64,000 nucleotides of DNA from Diphasiastrum complanatum (GCA_029204225.1 CM055104.1:52880294-52944293); one strand, 5' to 3'. Shown: positions 22,227 to 33,599, counted from the stretch's first letter. The notes: generated by a model not told the origin, from the letters alone. Program-made: numbers and translations.

Positions 22227-23212
22227 CTACTCGTCGTCATCGTGACATCCAGTCTGCATGAACACAAGCAAACAAACTACATTAATATTTAATGCTTGAT
22301 TGTATTAAATTAAATAAAATTGACGTCGGACTACAACCCACATTAGTATGAATACAAAAACTAGTACTTACATTTGGAGGATGACCCTTGCTCTTTAGTT
22401 TGTTGACTAATGCGTCGTATGATTCCTTGAAGGCAAATTTGTATTCTTCCTTAGTTGGCAGACGTCCACAGTCTGCCAACTATCCATGCATTCAATTTAA
22501 GTTGAAATTAATTTAGGACTACGTTGGAGCAGCTAGTCATAATGCATATTAAAAATAAAAGCATATAAAATCAAGGATAAACTATAAGAGTAGTGTAAGT
22601 TCAATTACCATGCTTGCTTGCAATCCCGACTTTCCGCTCGAGTCCATTGCCTATCCTATGCATCCTAGCGGCCGCAACATCTTTTTGAATCTTGTATCTA
22701 TCCGATGTTCATTCATCCACTTTTACACGGTTCCAATCACTTCTTGAACACCAGGAGGGCTTGGATTGCCCGTCCCTATAAGCTCATCGTGCCATAAAAC
22801 GACGATGCCTAATCCATAAGCTCATATGCTTATGAATTTCCTTCTCCTCGAATTTCTCTTCTTGTTGGAATTCATCACGAAGGATACCAATAACCTGTAG
22901 TTTATCGGCGGTAGGTCGTTTGGACCATTTACTAAACAATTTGTCACCAAAATAGCATTGGCATAAAGAATAAAGCTAGTCCAAAACCACCCTCTCTTTC
23001 CTGTTGGCAATTATATTACCTTGAGGATCTATGTCATAATAAGGATTTGTGGATGACTCCTCAGTGGGGGCAGGAGCCACGATCGCTTGTGAGAGACCAC
23101 CCTCATCTTGGCTAAGCATACTTTGCAGTTCTCCCTTTCGCACATGAGTTAATGATTCATATAAATTTTTAACGTAGTCTCCCGAGCTTTCACCACTGCC
23201 TGACCCCGACAT
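22227..23212 (-). pseudogene. TnpA-like pseudogene of CACTA-2
   Basis: Exons read leftwards as 23,212-22,609, 22,479-22,372 and 22,253-22,227, all with GT-AG junctions. Exon 2 is 108 bp and phase 0, exactly as in CACTA-1, and starts LADCGRLPTKEEYKFAFKES against LSDFGRHMTAVEYKQGYDHG there. Exon 1 starts MSGSGSGESSGDYVKNLYES, contains YYDIDPQGNII matching YYDLNPRGGVI, and ends SSGKSGLQASM against SRGRGNLEAQF. Exon 3 ends DDDE against SDDE. A frameshift near 22,990 and later in-frame stops in exon 1 make it a pseudogene. The conserved exon plan shows common descent with the CACTA-1 gene. Confidence 0.75.
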
Positions 23213-23660
23213 GATTACTACATTCATAAACATACAATACATTACAATAAACCCTAATATATTGAAATGAAATAGAAAAGAAAACCGACTACAGAACTTT
23301 AATGCATATTGGAGTAGGACTTTCATACCTATGATAACAAAAGAAGAGAGATATGCATTTAGAGCCTGCACCAAGATGCAAAAGAATCATATAAGCGACA
23401 ACGTATAAGAATAGTACTATCTAAAAATTAAAACATTAGAATCATACAATAATTTTATGTTATTTGTGTTTTGTACTTGTGCATATATGCAGTTTATCAC
23501 AACGAGATGAATCACATTTAGATCAGTCTAGCGATGAAGACACTACTCAAGTTAACAGGGTAAGTAATAAACATGCATGTTTTCTTGTTCATAAAGACTT
23601 TGTTATTATAAGTTAAACTATTGTGCTAAAGTGACATGTACTTGATTTTTGTTTCTCGTA

Positions 23661-26240
23661 GAAAAATTATTTTCAAAATAAGATATGGTGCACATGCCTC
23701 AAGTGTGATGGACAAAAGATGCGTGAAAGACGCATTGTTGAAAATCATTTGTGGAAGTTTGGACGAAAAGAAGAAAGTCAACCATCGAATTTGGAAGACG
23801 TTGAGGTTTGTTAACTTTATATGATTGTTTTTTATTATAATCTTCGTCAATCTATATATGTCACTTATGGAATTTGTTTCATGTGTGTAGCCAATACATC
23901 GAATGCCATTCCACGGAGTCAATCCATCCATGTTTAGTTACAATCAACGTCAAGTTTTGATAGACATGAGAAAACAAAGAATGAAACAAATTGAAGAGGC
24001 AAACACAATTGGAAAAAAGAGTAATCAACTTGATTCTAATGATTATGATTATGAGGTGCAACACGATGAAGCAATGCACAACATGTTTGAATCTTACTTT
24101 GAAACAAATGAGAATGATGATATGCATGCATCTTCTAATGAAAACGGAGATCACGAACAATTTGAGATGGATGAAGACAAGATTCTATTGCGCAAGGAGG
24201 CAGACACTCCTCAATATCTTGGAGCATCCATTTCGAGACTAGCTATGTCAATTCTTTTTCTAAACCTTCAAGCAACATACAAATGGAATGATTGTAGCGT
24301 AACATGTTTATTTGGATACTTAACGCATAACACAACTATAATACTTTATAGCGTATTTACATTACGTTAATTTCTTTCTTTTCTAACAACTCACATTGCT
24401 CTTGTTTTAGGTTGCTACATCGAATACTTTTGAAAGAAAATGTGATACCTAAAACATGAAAAGAAGTACAAAAGATGATGACCGTGCTTGGAATGGATTA
24501 CGACACAATACATGCATGTCCAGAAGACCATGTTCCATATAGAGGTGAGCATTTAGAAAAGCTTCAATGTCCAATGTGTAACGCTTCACGTTTTCGAGAT
24601 GACGTACAAGGGGATAAAGTGCCACGAAAAGTGTTACGACATTTTTCAATTATCCCACAATTGCAACGTTTATTTCGATGTAAATTTTTGGCACAACTAA
24701 TGGATTGGCATGTCAAAAATTGATCTACAGATGATGTGTTGCGAGTACCAAGTGATTTACCAGCATGGAAACATATTGAAGACCAATGGCCTAAGTTTAA
24801 AAATGAATCTCGTAATTTGAGATTTGGCTTTGCTATGGATGGCGTAAATCCTTTTAGCGTTCAAGCGTCAACTTGGTCCACATGGCCAGTTGTGCTCGTT
24901 AATTATAACATACCTCCATGGTTGAGTATTAAAACTTCACACTTGTTATTGGCCTTATTGATTCCAGGAAAGTACAAGATCGAGAACATGGATGTGTATC
25001 TTGCACCTTTGGTCGATGAATTGTGCATTCTTTGGAATGGTATTCACACTTACGACATCTCGAGACCTTTACAACAAAGGAACTTCGTTGTTTGTGGAAT
25101 TCTAATGTGGATGATACATGACTACCCCTGGTTTAAGCGAATGTTAAGGTATCTATATAATGAATCTAATCTGTTTTAGGGTTTAATGTTTGAGTATATT
25201 TAACTAAGCTTATGTTTAATTTGGTTTATGAACTATGCAGGTTCAACCACATCGGGTTACAATGCATGTTATATTTGTGGACCACTTTTGGAGGGCCGAC
25301 ATAGCACAAATATGTTAAAAAAAGTGGTATACAAAAATCATCGCAAATACTTGCCGCCTGATCATCCTTTTCAAAGGTTGAATAGGCGATTTTTTGGAGG
25401 GCAAGGAGATAATCCTCTAACTACACCACCACCCCCATGCATGGGAGTAGCGGAATGGCATGGTAAATGGCTTAAACATCACGACATTAATTCTTCATGG
25501 AATGAATCCATTGATGGTATGAAACGGTTGTCTATCTTTCATAAATTACCCTATTGGAGGAATTTATTGATAAACCATCTATTGGATCCTATGCACATAT
25601 TCAAAAACGTCGGTGAATCCTTATGGAACCACATCATTGGCATAAAAGACAACTCCATAGCTCGTAAAGATCTACAAGTGGCCGATGTGAAAAGACCCTA
25701 TTGGATTCAATACACTGAAGGTGGAGATGAGATTCTACCTAGCATGTCGTGGATGTTTACAAAAGAGCAACTCTCATATGTTAAACATGTTAATGAGAAC
25801 TCCAACAGGCTATGCACATTCTTTATGCAAATCATTTAGCAAAGATGGTAAATTAAGTGGATTGAAGTCGCATGATTGGCATAAGATGTTGCAATTCATA
25901 ATTCAACTTTCTATTCGAGGTCTCTTCAACAATGACGTATGAAATACACTTTACAATTTGTCATCAATGATTAGGTTTGTATATTTTTTTAAGCACTTGT
26001 ATAAATATGTGTTATTTCAATATTTCTATGTGTTAAACAACCTAATGTACTATCAGTCTTGCAGGTGGATTTTCTCAAAAAAAATAAAAAACAATGAATT
26101 GGATTCCATGAAAATCCAAATGATCGAAATGGTATGTTTGTTGAAAAGAGATTTTTCAACTTCTTTTTTGAATATACGAGTTCATCTTCTAGTGCATTTG
26201 GTCAAAGAAGTATCAAATGCAGGACCTGTGCACACGAGAA
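23661..26240 (+). pseudogene. TNP2 transposase pseudogene of CACTA-2
   Basis: Exon blocks in order: a transposase-associated segment with Cys-Thr-Cys-Leu-Lys-Cys and an ENHLWKFG motif (about 23,661-23,805, donor after it); an acidic linker from 23,891 (PIHRMPFHGVNPSMF); the Transposase_21 core from about 24,420 to 25,148, with CPMCNASRFRDD, PRKVLRHFSIIPQLQRLF, RFGFAMDGVNPFSVQASTWS, LVNYNIPPWL and RPLQQRNFVVCGILMW; an exon from 25,240 with KYLPPDHPFQ, LPYWRNLLINHLLDPMHIFK; then DUF4218-like KLSGLKSHDWHKMLQFIIQL and LVHLVKEVSNAGPVHTR. Stops near 24,450 and at 24,721, a frameshift near 25,815 and loss of the C-terminus inactivate it. The intact family protein is the CACTA transposase. Confidence 0.9.
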
Positions 26241-28276
26241 CTCTGACTATTCCTTCACCTTCGATTTTCTATCAATGACCATGTGATAGAGTCTGGACTC
26301 CAACTCCTACAATTTGAGATTGTAAGGGACTCAAGAAGAAAAGTTCATCTTCTTAACAATTATTTCTTGCAATCCATCAAGGATAACAACGGCACCTTGG
26401 CATAGTGTTTGTTTGGTGGTTGCACACCAATGGTCAATTACCTACTTCTTCCATATCATACCAAGTAGTTTAGTTTATTTGCCTCTTTCTATTAGTAACT
26501 TTATCATTGGCATCACACTTTAAGATAATTTCTCAATCATGTATCTAATGAACTGTCTATTATATATTGCAGTGATCATTTGAGCTTGATCCTACTCTTT
26601 GTTAAGACAACTGTCAATAATGTAATAAAACTTTTTTGTGTAAAGATAAATTCAGCTAGTAATACACATAAGGATGTTGATTCACTATTGCCGACAATAT
26701 GTAGATACATTCCATTAGAGAATGCCAAGGCAGGAGAATGTAAAAATCATTAGTTTGGAAATAATTCCTAGTCATTTCTTCAACATTTCAAAATCAAAAT
26801 CTTAATAGCTATATTTAGTGTACTATTGTCTCTTACATTCATTTCTAATATATTGAACTTATTGCAGACCCCCCAATAAAATGACTCATTTAGTTGCGGG
26901 TGATATGCTCTCTATAATGCAAAGTTGTTCTTCAAGTGGTATAATCTCCAGCAGGATTTATTTTGTTTGTTTTTTATGATGCAATAGTGATCAATTGTGT
27001 GAATATGTGAATTTTTGTTAATAGCAACTAATATGTGAATATTCTATCTTGCAGTTTACAATTTGTGATTACACAATAGCTCAAGTGTACAGATTCAGAT
27101 AGGAAATTATCCTGAGCATACTAGCAAGGGTAATGCTTCAACCACCCCTTGATTTGTATGGCACTGATGATGATGTTATCATAGTGAATAAAGAAGGAGA
27201 ACAAATAGATAGAAAAACATAGAAAATATATAAAAATCATAGGAACATATGGATATCAAATTTGGATCGATTTTATTGAATTAAAGAGCCTATACAATGG
27301 TTTGGAAAAAGAGCACTTCACTCTTTGTACAAATGTTTTGGGCTTTATTTTTTTGAATTAAAGAGTCTATACATACAAAATTGGATTTGAATCTATTGCT
27401 CTTTCACAATAGTGATTGTTGTAGGTAGATCTTTGTAGCATGTTATCAGCTCTTGTCTTTTTTGTAACTATAACAAGACATATATTAGTGAATGTATCAT
27501 TTCAAAATATGTCACTTTCATTTTAAGTCTACTATTATGAACACACGATAAACATAGAGTACTTACGAGTCTTCCATTGATGACGAATTTGAAATAAGTG
27601 GTTAAATTGGTTTGTAGTGGGATGAGCTTTGCTCTGATATAATTAAGGCTTCAATGCCCTTCCACCTCAATCATAGTCAAAAATTCTTCATTGTGTATGA
27701 TGTTTATCTCTTTTCAGTCTGTGTGACCATCCATTTGGAAGTCTTGATCTAGTAGTGCCCAAGTCCCATATGTTTTTTGAATCTCTGATAGCTGAATGTG
27801 AGACTAAACATTTTCTTTTTGATATGATAACAAAAAATCATTGACGACCTTTTTATCCTACATTCTATATCTCTGTTTGTTGTACTATCTCAGTCTTGAT
27901 CCATAAGATTCGACAAAATATCATATGATAAATCCTTACAAACAAATAAAGGGGTGTCCTTTGGACACTTGAACTTGAGAAAAACTCAACAAATATATGT
28001 AATGAGAGAAACTAGCCTAGGTGAACAATTTTCGATCCAGTAAATTATCTTCATTGCATTTTTAACATCTAGGAATAACTTGCATTTTAAGGATTCAGAA
28101 ACAATATTGTCAGGAGTAGACCACTCATCACTCTGAAAACTTGACAATGAAATTGTTTTAAGCTTACCGAAACTCCCATTCATTTGTGGAATATATGTAA
28201 ATAAAATTATACTACTACTTGAAAGCTCCTTTGGACTTCTTCCTTTGTATTGAACTTTCCAACGTCAGAGTAAATC
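26241..28276. other. No recognised feature
   Basis: Two kilobases of AT-rich DNA with only short frames. I see no TNP2 continuation, LTR, subterminal motif or domain on either strand. Confidence 0.45.
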
Positions 28277-29030
28277 ACATATGAATCCAAGTCCACATCT
28301 AGAGTATTGACTCTAAGGAGGCAAATCTTTCAAAGTTTGCAAAAGAAGGAAGAGTGTACTCATGCTTTTGTTTTGAGGGTTAAAGCATTCAATGATGAGT
28401 TGGCATGTATTGATGAAAGCATTAAGGAGGTAGAACTTGTTCAAGCTATACTTAATGGCTTGTTGGAGCAAATCAACTTTACTACTAATGATGAGGATCT
28501 AGGTAGTGCTGATTCTCTTTTGATGTGTTCTTCAAGTCTAATATCAAGTGAAGCTGAAAAAGATTCATGGTGGATTGATAGTGGAGCTAGTTCACACATG
28601 ACTAGTCACAAGGAGCTAGTGGAGCTAGTTCACACATGACTAGTCACAAGGAGTTCTTTACTTCTTTGGTCAGTTATGATGGAGCCAAGAAAGCAATTAA
28701 AATGGCCAATGGTGGTGAGTGTGTGATTGAAGGAATTGGTTCAATTCCTATTTGTCTCTCTACTAATAGAAAAACAAGACTTGATGGTGTTCTTTATATT
28801 CCTTCACTTTCAAAGAATCTGTTAAGTGTTGGTCAAACGATAGAGAAAGGATACATGGTAAAGTTTGGTGGTGATGCTTGTTTCATTACAAAGGGAGAAA
28901 TCTTGGTTGCTAGGGGCAATAGACAAGGTAGACTTTTCAAGCTTGATGCTTTTGTTATGGCTAACAAAATGGATGGAAAGGAAAAGGAGATTGGTCTTTC
29001 CAAAGTTCTATTTTAACATCAATAAGATTG
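28277..29030 (+). pseudogene. copia-D gag and protease remnant
   Basis: Begins mid-Gag with YESKSTSRVLTLRRQIFQSL and HAFVLRVKAFNDELACIDES, then jumps past the zinc knuckle to the protease active-site sequence WWIDSGASSHMTSHKE. After a 38-bp tandem duplication the frame shifts and continues through FFTSLVSYDGAKKAIKMANG, GECVIEGIGSIPICLSTNRK and GVLYIPSLSKNLLSVGQ. It resembles copia-F closely. The pre-integrase region that follows is largely missing. Confidence 0.85.
28579..28654 (+). repeat. 38-bp tandem duplication in copia-D protease
   Basis: The unit starting TAGTGGAGCTAGTTCACACA occurs at 28,579-28,616 and again at 28,617-28,654. Because 38 is not a multiple of three, it shifts the reading frame right after the DSGASSHM active site. 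Confidence 0.93.
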
Positions 29031-30137
29031 GTGGATCTTATGCAAAGTCTAAGAAGCTTCCTTATGCTAGATCTAGGTCAAGATCTAATATGCTTCTTGG
29101 AGATGTTCATCTTTGTGCTAACTTGGCTAGTTATGAGTATAATGATGGTTCTTCATGGCAAGTGCAAGCATGCAAAAGGTAAGGAAAGATCTAACTTCAT
29201 CAATGGAGGTGAAGGTTCTTCCTTGGAAAAGGTTGCTGCTAATGATTTCTTTGTTCATATGGAAAAAGATGTTCCTAGGTGCATTCACGAAGGAGGTGGT
29301 TCTTCTACATTCTTTTTTGATGATTCCAAGAAAGTCATTTTTCCAACAAGTGGAGTCACATGTATTCATAAAGAGAGTAGATCAAATGGTTCTATCAAGA
29401 GACTTGGTGAGGGAGATAGTCACAAGTCAAGAAGAAGAGAAGTATGTGAAGAGTTCAAAGTAGGATGTACGTTGAATGATGTCATTGTGAATGATAGTGA
29501 GGAAGAATCATTATCATATGAGTCATTACCTAAAACATTGAGTAGAAGTTCTTGTTTAAAAAAAGAGACTACTTCAATTATCCTTATGTTGAAGGTACTA
29601 ATCATTTTTTTCATGGCTTCTAATGTTTTTGAGGTTTCTACTTCTTATAAGAGGGAGTCTTATGAAGGAAAGAGCAATGGAAGATTGGTTCTTGGGAGGA
29701 TCCAAGGCATGGATCTCACATCTCTTCATCAACTCAAAGGATTCTATGATCGTGAATTGATCATTCACGATCGAGATGGCAAAATGTTGGTTGGAGAAGA
29801 CTACATGGAGCAAATCGAGAGGCAATTTTTTCAAGGAAAGGGAGATCTCATTGGTGAGCTTATTGATATTTTTTATGGACTCAAGAAGGCTGGATCTATT
29901 AGGTTTGATACTCATCTTCACCTACTCTACTTCATGTTGGATGGAAAGTTTGGAATCTATCTTTTGATTTATGATGGTGCCACCAATGACATTCTTTTCA
30001 CTCAACTTTATGGAAGATCAAGATCAAGCATTGATGAAATCTTGTTGGATCTAGATCATATGTTTGAGAGGGAGTATTTCCAGAGGTTCAAGTCTGAAGA
30101 TATTCATATCATTGATGTTCAAGAGAAAGGTAAGTAA
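29028..30137 (+). CDS. Long open frame of unusual composition within copia-D
   Basis: 369 codons without a stop. The first 45 codons are antisense-like overlap with an integrase remnant read in the neighbouring frame (KLPYARSRSRSNMLLGDVHL), so the true start is unclear; MASNVFEVSTSYKRESYEGK near 29,610 is an alternative. Residues of the last third align loosely with copia reverse transcriptase (YMEQIERQFFQGKGDLIGEL then IFYGLKKAGSIRFDTHLHLL, with LLIYDGATND where LLYVDD would be), but the catalytic Asp pair is lost. The middle third (GEGSSLEKVAANDFFVHMEK, EEESLSYESLPKTLSRSSCL) matches no copia domain I know. It may be a decayed polyprotein with a chance open frame, or a repurposed one. Confidence 0.4.
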   Translation: MVDLMQSLRSFLMLDLGQDLICFLEMFIFVLTWLVMSIMMVLHGKCKHAKGKERSNFINGGEGSSLEKVAANDFFVHMEKDVPRCIHEGGGSSTFFFDDSKKVIFPTSGVTCIHKESRSNGSIKRLGEGDSHKSRRREVCEEFKVGCTLNDVIVNDSEEESLSYESLPKTLSRSSCLKKETTSIILMLKVLIIFFMASNVFEVSTSYKRESYEGKSNGRLVLGRIQGMDLTSLHQLKGFYDRELIIHDRDGKMLVGEDYMEQIERQFFQGKGDLIGELIDIFYGLKKAGSIRFDTHLHLLYFMLDGKFGIYLLIYDGATNDILFTQLYGRSRSSIDEILLDLDHMFEREYFQRFKSEDIHIIDVQEKGK

Positions 30138-30189
30138 GTAGAAGGGACTCAATTTGCTTTACTCACATGTTTTGGAGAATCTTCCTGTG

Positions 30190-31433
30190 TAGATGATGTT
30201 ATGCAAGTGGATATTGGTTTTCATGCTAGAAAAGAAAGAGAGGATTCATTCATGATGTCTACTTTTTCATCTTTTTCTTTTAAGAATGAAGAAGTCTGGT
30301 GGATAGATAGTGGGGCTAGTTCCCACATGTCTAGTTCTAGGAACTCTTTCACTAATCTCATGCCATATTTAGGTGCAAAAAGGTCAATCTATACTACTAA
30401 TGATGTAGAGTGTAGGATTCCATTACATGCATCATCATCAAAAAATTTTTGCTTACATGATGTACTGTATGTACCTAAATTGACTAAGAATCTCATTAGT
30501 GCAAGACAGTTGTTTGATAGTGGATTGGATGTCAAGTTTCAAGTTGCAAGTGTATAATCTCAAGAGAAAATGAAGTTATTGCTAGAGGATCTAGAATTGG
30601 TAAGTTATACAAACTAGATTCTAGGGAGAGTGCTAACATTTCAGATATTGCTTATGAAACCAAGGTTCTAAAGGAGGATCTGTGGCATAAGAGATTGGGC
30701 CATCCCAATTTCAAAGCCATGCAATCTCTGGTCAAAGAAGGAAAAGTTGTTGGTCTACCAAAGACACTGTCAAAGGAGTTTCTACCTTGTGAAGCTTGTG
30801 TGCTAGCAAAGTCACACAAAAGGCCTTTTCCTAGATCAAGTATCAAGACAAAGCAACCATTTGAACTTGTACACTCAGATGTTCATTTCTCATCAACTAA
30901 GAGCAAAGGAGGAGCCAACTGCTTTGCCTCTTTTGTAGATGATTATACAAGACATTCTTGGATCTATATGTTGTCTTCAAAAGCCATGGTTTATGATGTT
31001 TTTCTTACTTTTAAAGCTTATGTAGAGAAGCAGTTTCCTTTCAAGATAAAAGCTTTAAGAAGTGATAGTGGAGGGAAATACACTTCCAATAAGTTTAAAG
31101 ACTTTTGTGAGAGAGAGGGTATTCAAAGAGAGTTTTCTTGTTCATATACTCCTCAGCAAAATGGAGTTGCTGAGAGAAAAAAATAGAACTTTGTGTGAAT
31201 GTGCAAAAGCCATTAGGTTGGAAGCTTCTCTGCCTAAAGAATTTTGGGGGGAGGCAGTTGCATGTGCAAACTATCTTTGTAATAGGCTTCCAAATTTTGC
31301 AATAGGAAGAAAGATACCATTTGAGATGTTGTATAAGAAAAAGCCTAAGGTAGATCATCTTAGGATTTTTGGCTGTGTATGCTTTGTGCATGTACCTATA
31401 GAAACTAGGAAGAAGGAAGATCCTAGTGCAGTG
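30190..31433 (+). pseudogene. copia-E protease and integrase remnant
   Basis: Contains EEVWWIDSGASSHMSSSRNS (protease), then after frame breaks LWHKRLGHPNFKAMQSLVKE (pre-integrase) and a long integrase stretch with ELVHSDVHF, ASFVDDYTRHSWIYMLSSKA, ALRSDSGGKYTSNKFKDF and YTPQQNGVAERKK, where D, D and E catalytic residues are present. A frameshift in a run of A at about 31,180 follows. It is nearly identical in DNA to copia-G at 55.7-56.8 kb. Homology ends abruptly after GCAGTG at 31,433, and RT and LTRs are missing. Confidence 0.87.
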
Positions 31434-31640
31434 TCATTTCGTCTTGTCTCGTCTCGTCTTGTTACAGAGCTTGATTGATCTTGTCACGAATTATTTCGCT
31501 TTCATGATCTGTGTGCTTCCAGCATGAATTAATGTCAGAGCTCATTTAACTTTTGCTTTGCTTTGCTTCGTTTCGTTTTCTTCCAGATTTCGTCTCGTTT
31601 CGTTTCATTGCATTAAAGAGCCTGATTGACCCAACTCGAA
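31434..31640. other. TCGTCTCGT-rich junction segment
   Basis: Starting exactly where copia-E breaks off, the words TCGTCTTG, TCGTCTCG, CGTTTCG and CTTTGCTTCG recur. This could be the subterminal part of the transposon that carries the minus-strand TNP2 remnant, but no CACTA terminus is visible. Confidence 0.35.
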
Positions 31641-31699
31641 CATAAATAATTCGAGTGTCGCGAAAAGTTTTGCGAATCGTTGGTGATTTAATTTTATTA

Positions 31700-32990
31700 G
31701 TTTGTCACCAGAGTTTTGGCTACAATTTTGTATTTTATGAGTAAATTTCGTTAGCATCATCTTGAATATGTGCATTGTGTCCAAAAGATGGTTTATCAAC
31801 CATTCCCTCCAATATGGGAGTTCATAAAACATTGATAACCTCTTCATGCCGGGAGGGAGTCGCCCTAGATCTTGATATGATCTCCAAATCTGAAACCAAT
31901 CACTTGCCTACAATATTAACAAACAAGCACACACATTTAATGCAGATTATATCGTTAGAAGAAATATAAAGAGAGTAATCATAAAATAAATAAATGACAT
32001 GTACCATTAATTGCCCAAATGTGTATTGTACCTTCATGGAATGAGGACGTTGGCCAAGAAGCCCATCACGCATAGGGTGATCGGGTGGAAGGTATCGAGT
32101 GTGGCCCTCATAAACCACCTTTCGCAGATGTTGTAAGTGACGTGCTTGTAAATACTCACCTCAAACGGGGCACACATTGTAATCACTAGTTTGGAGCCCT
32201 ACATTGAGACAAAACAACCTAGTTAATCATGGGTCAAATGTTCGAGTTGAAAGTAAATTTGTGAATGCACGTAAAACTTAATATAATGGCATGAATTGAA
32301 TCAATAGCAAGGACATTTCACCTGAACATTTTCCATATCCAGGAAAGTCGTGCATCGTCCACATCAAGATGCCCTTTATCACAAAATCTCTTTGTCTCAG
32401 TGGTCTTGATATATTGCTCACTTGAACTCCTTGCCATAGAATCTGTAGCTCATCTATCAAGGGAGCCATATACATGTCCATATTTTTTATCTTGTATTTT
32501 TCCGAGATAAGAAGGGCGAGCATTAGGGGCCCTTCTTTATACTTAGACAAGGGGGGATGTTGTAGTTTACAAGGACAACCAGCCAAGTGGACCATGATGT
32601 GGAGCGCAGACCGAATGGATTCACACCATCCATGGCCAACTCTAAATGCAAATGGCAAGGCTCATCCCTAAACTCATGCCAAGTAGCATCCACGTGCTTC
32701 CATGCTGGAGAATTGGCAGGGATCCGCATAGTATCGCCTGATGAATGATTGTTCGAATGCCATGTCATTAGCTTCGTGATGGAATTACACTTAAACATGT
32801 GGCGTATCCTGGGTATGATGGAAAAATGTCTTACCACCTTGGTGAGTATGGTCACTCCTTGAAAATCTTCACTGTAGCGGTGTTCCCCACAGCGTGGACA
32901 CGTGCTTGCCTCCTCAAACTCATCTTGATATAAGATGCAATCGTTGGGACATGCATGAATACTCTTTCAATCCATGCAGACCGCGGATAG
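31700..32990 (-). pseudogene. Second TNP2 transposase pseudogene
   Basis: Read leftwards: HACPNDCILYQDEFEEASTC with a CPRCGEHRYSEDF segment (about 32,870-32,980), VRHFSIIPRIRHMFKCNSIT, AWKHVDATWHEFRDEPCHLH, AMDGVNPFGLRSTSWSTWLV, VLVNYNIPPCLSIK, MDMYMAPLIDELQILWQGVQ and RPLRQRDFVIKGILMWTMHD (to about 32,330), then after an intron or break EGHTRYLPPDHPMRDGL (32,060-32,118) and MKRLSMFYELPYWREWLINH (31,760-31,847). A deletion removes the residues between the last two blocks. It is the same Transposase_21 family as CACTA-2 but clearly a separate copy in opposite orientation. Frame changes make it inactive. Confidence 0.88.
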
Positions 32991-33029
32991 CATTTTCTTG
33001 GCTTCTTGTCGAGATGCCGCACGGTGTAA

Positions 33030-33570
33030 TACTCAGAGTTTTGTCAGTAGCGGAGAGCGGTCTAGTAGACGATGTGGCGCATCGAGCACACCTGCGGGCC
33101 GCGTGCTGGATCCCATTCCCACCACCTAGCCACCCTCCATCATTCCCCTTTCACCCCATAAGGAATGGTACCAGGGGACAAGGGTACATTGTCTACAATG
33201 AGCTTATATGTGGGTTTTGTTATAGTCTCCATTTGCTTATGGGACGAATGCACTCTTTTTTTTGGACGCAGCAGCTTTGTGTGTAGCTTGCATGATACCA
33301 GCTCAAAGTTTTGTCAGTAGCGGAGAGCGGTCCAGTAGACAATGTGGTGCGTCGTGCGGGCCTACGGGCTGCGTGCGAGATCCCATTACCATCGGCTAGT
33401 CACCGGCCATCATTCCCCTTTGACCCCATAAGGGATGGTACCAGGGGACAAGGGTACATTGTCTACAATGAGTTCTGTTATAGTCTCCATTTGCTTATGG
33501 GACAAATGCACTTCTTTTGGTACCTTTTCGGACGCAGCCGCTTTGTGCATAGCTTGCATCCTCCAACAAT
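33030..33570. repeat. 270-bp tandem duplication
   Basis: TTTTGTCAGTAGCGGAGAGC begins at 33,039 and again at 33,309, and the copies stay alignable to about 33,297 and 33,560. Differences include many substitutions and a deletion of about 16 bp around GCTTATATGTGGGTTTTGTT in the second copy. It is more GC-rich than its surroundings. Minus-strand frames read MQAMHKAAASEKVPKEVHLS and IVDNVPLSPGTIPYGVKGE, of unknown family. Confidence 0.88.
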
Positions 33571-33599
33571 TATTTGGGAGCAACATTTTCCTGAGCAAA

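Larger units (their letters stand above)
21237..26240 (+). mobile_element. CACTA-2: CACTA element with TnpA-like and TNP2 pseudogenes
   Basis: The left terminus reads CACTACAACACCCGCCGCGA at 21,237, the canonical CACTA start, preceded by TGC as the candidate target triplet. A subterminal motif cluster follows at 21,290-21,665. Inside, a TnpA-like pseudogene (-) and a TNP2 pseudogene (+) are transcribed divergently from the gap between 23,212 and about 23,490. TNP2 homology stops near 26,240 and I could not find a matching TAGTG right end, so the right side is deleted or rearranged; the end coordinate marks only where homology stops. Confidence 0.75.

Noticed and set aside
26240-28276. Right end of CACTA-2
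   Set aside because: I looked for TAGTG followed by TGC and for GACGTCC clusters to the right and found no acceptable pair, so I do not give a right boundary.
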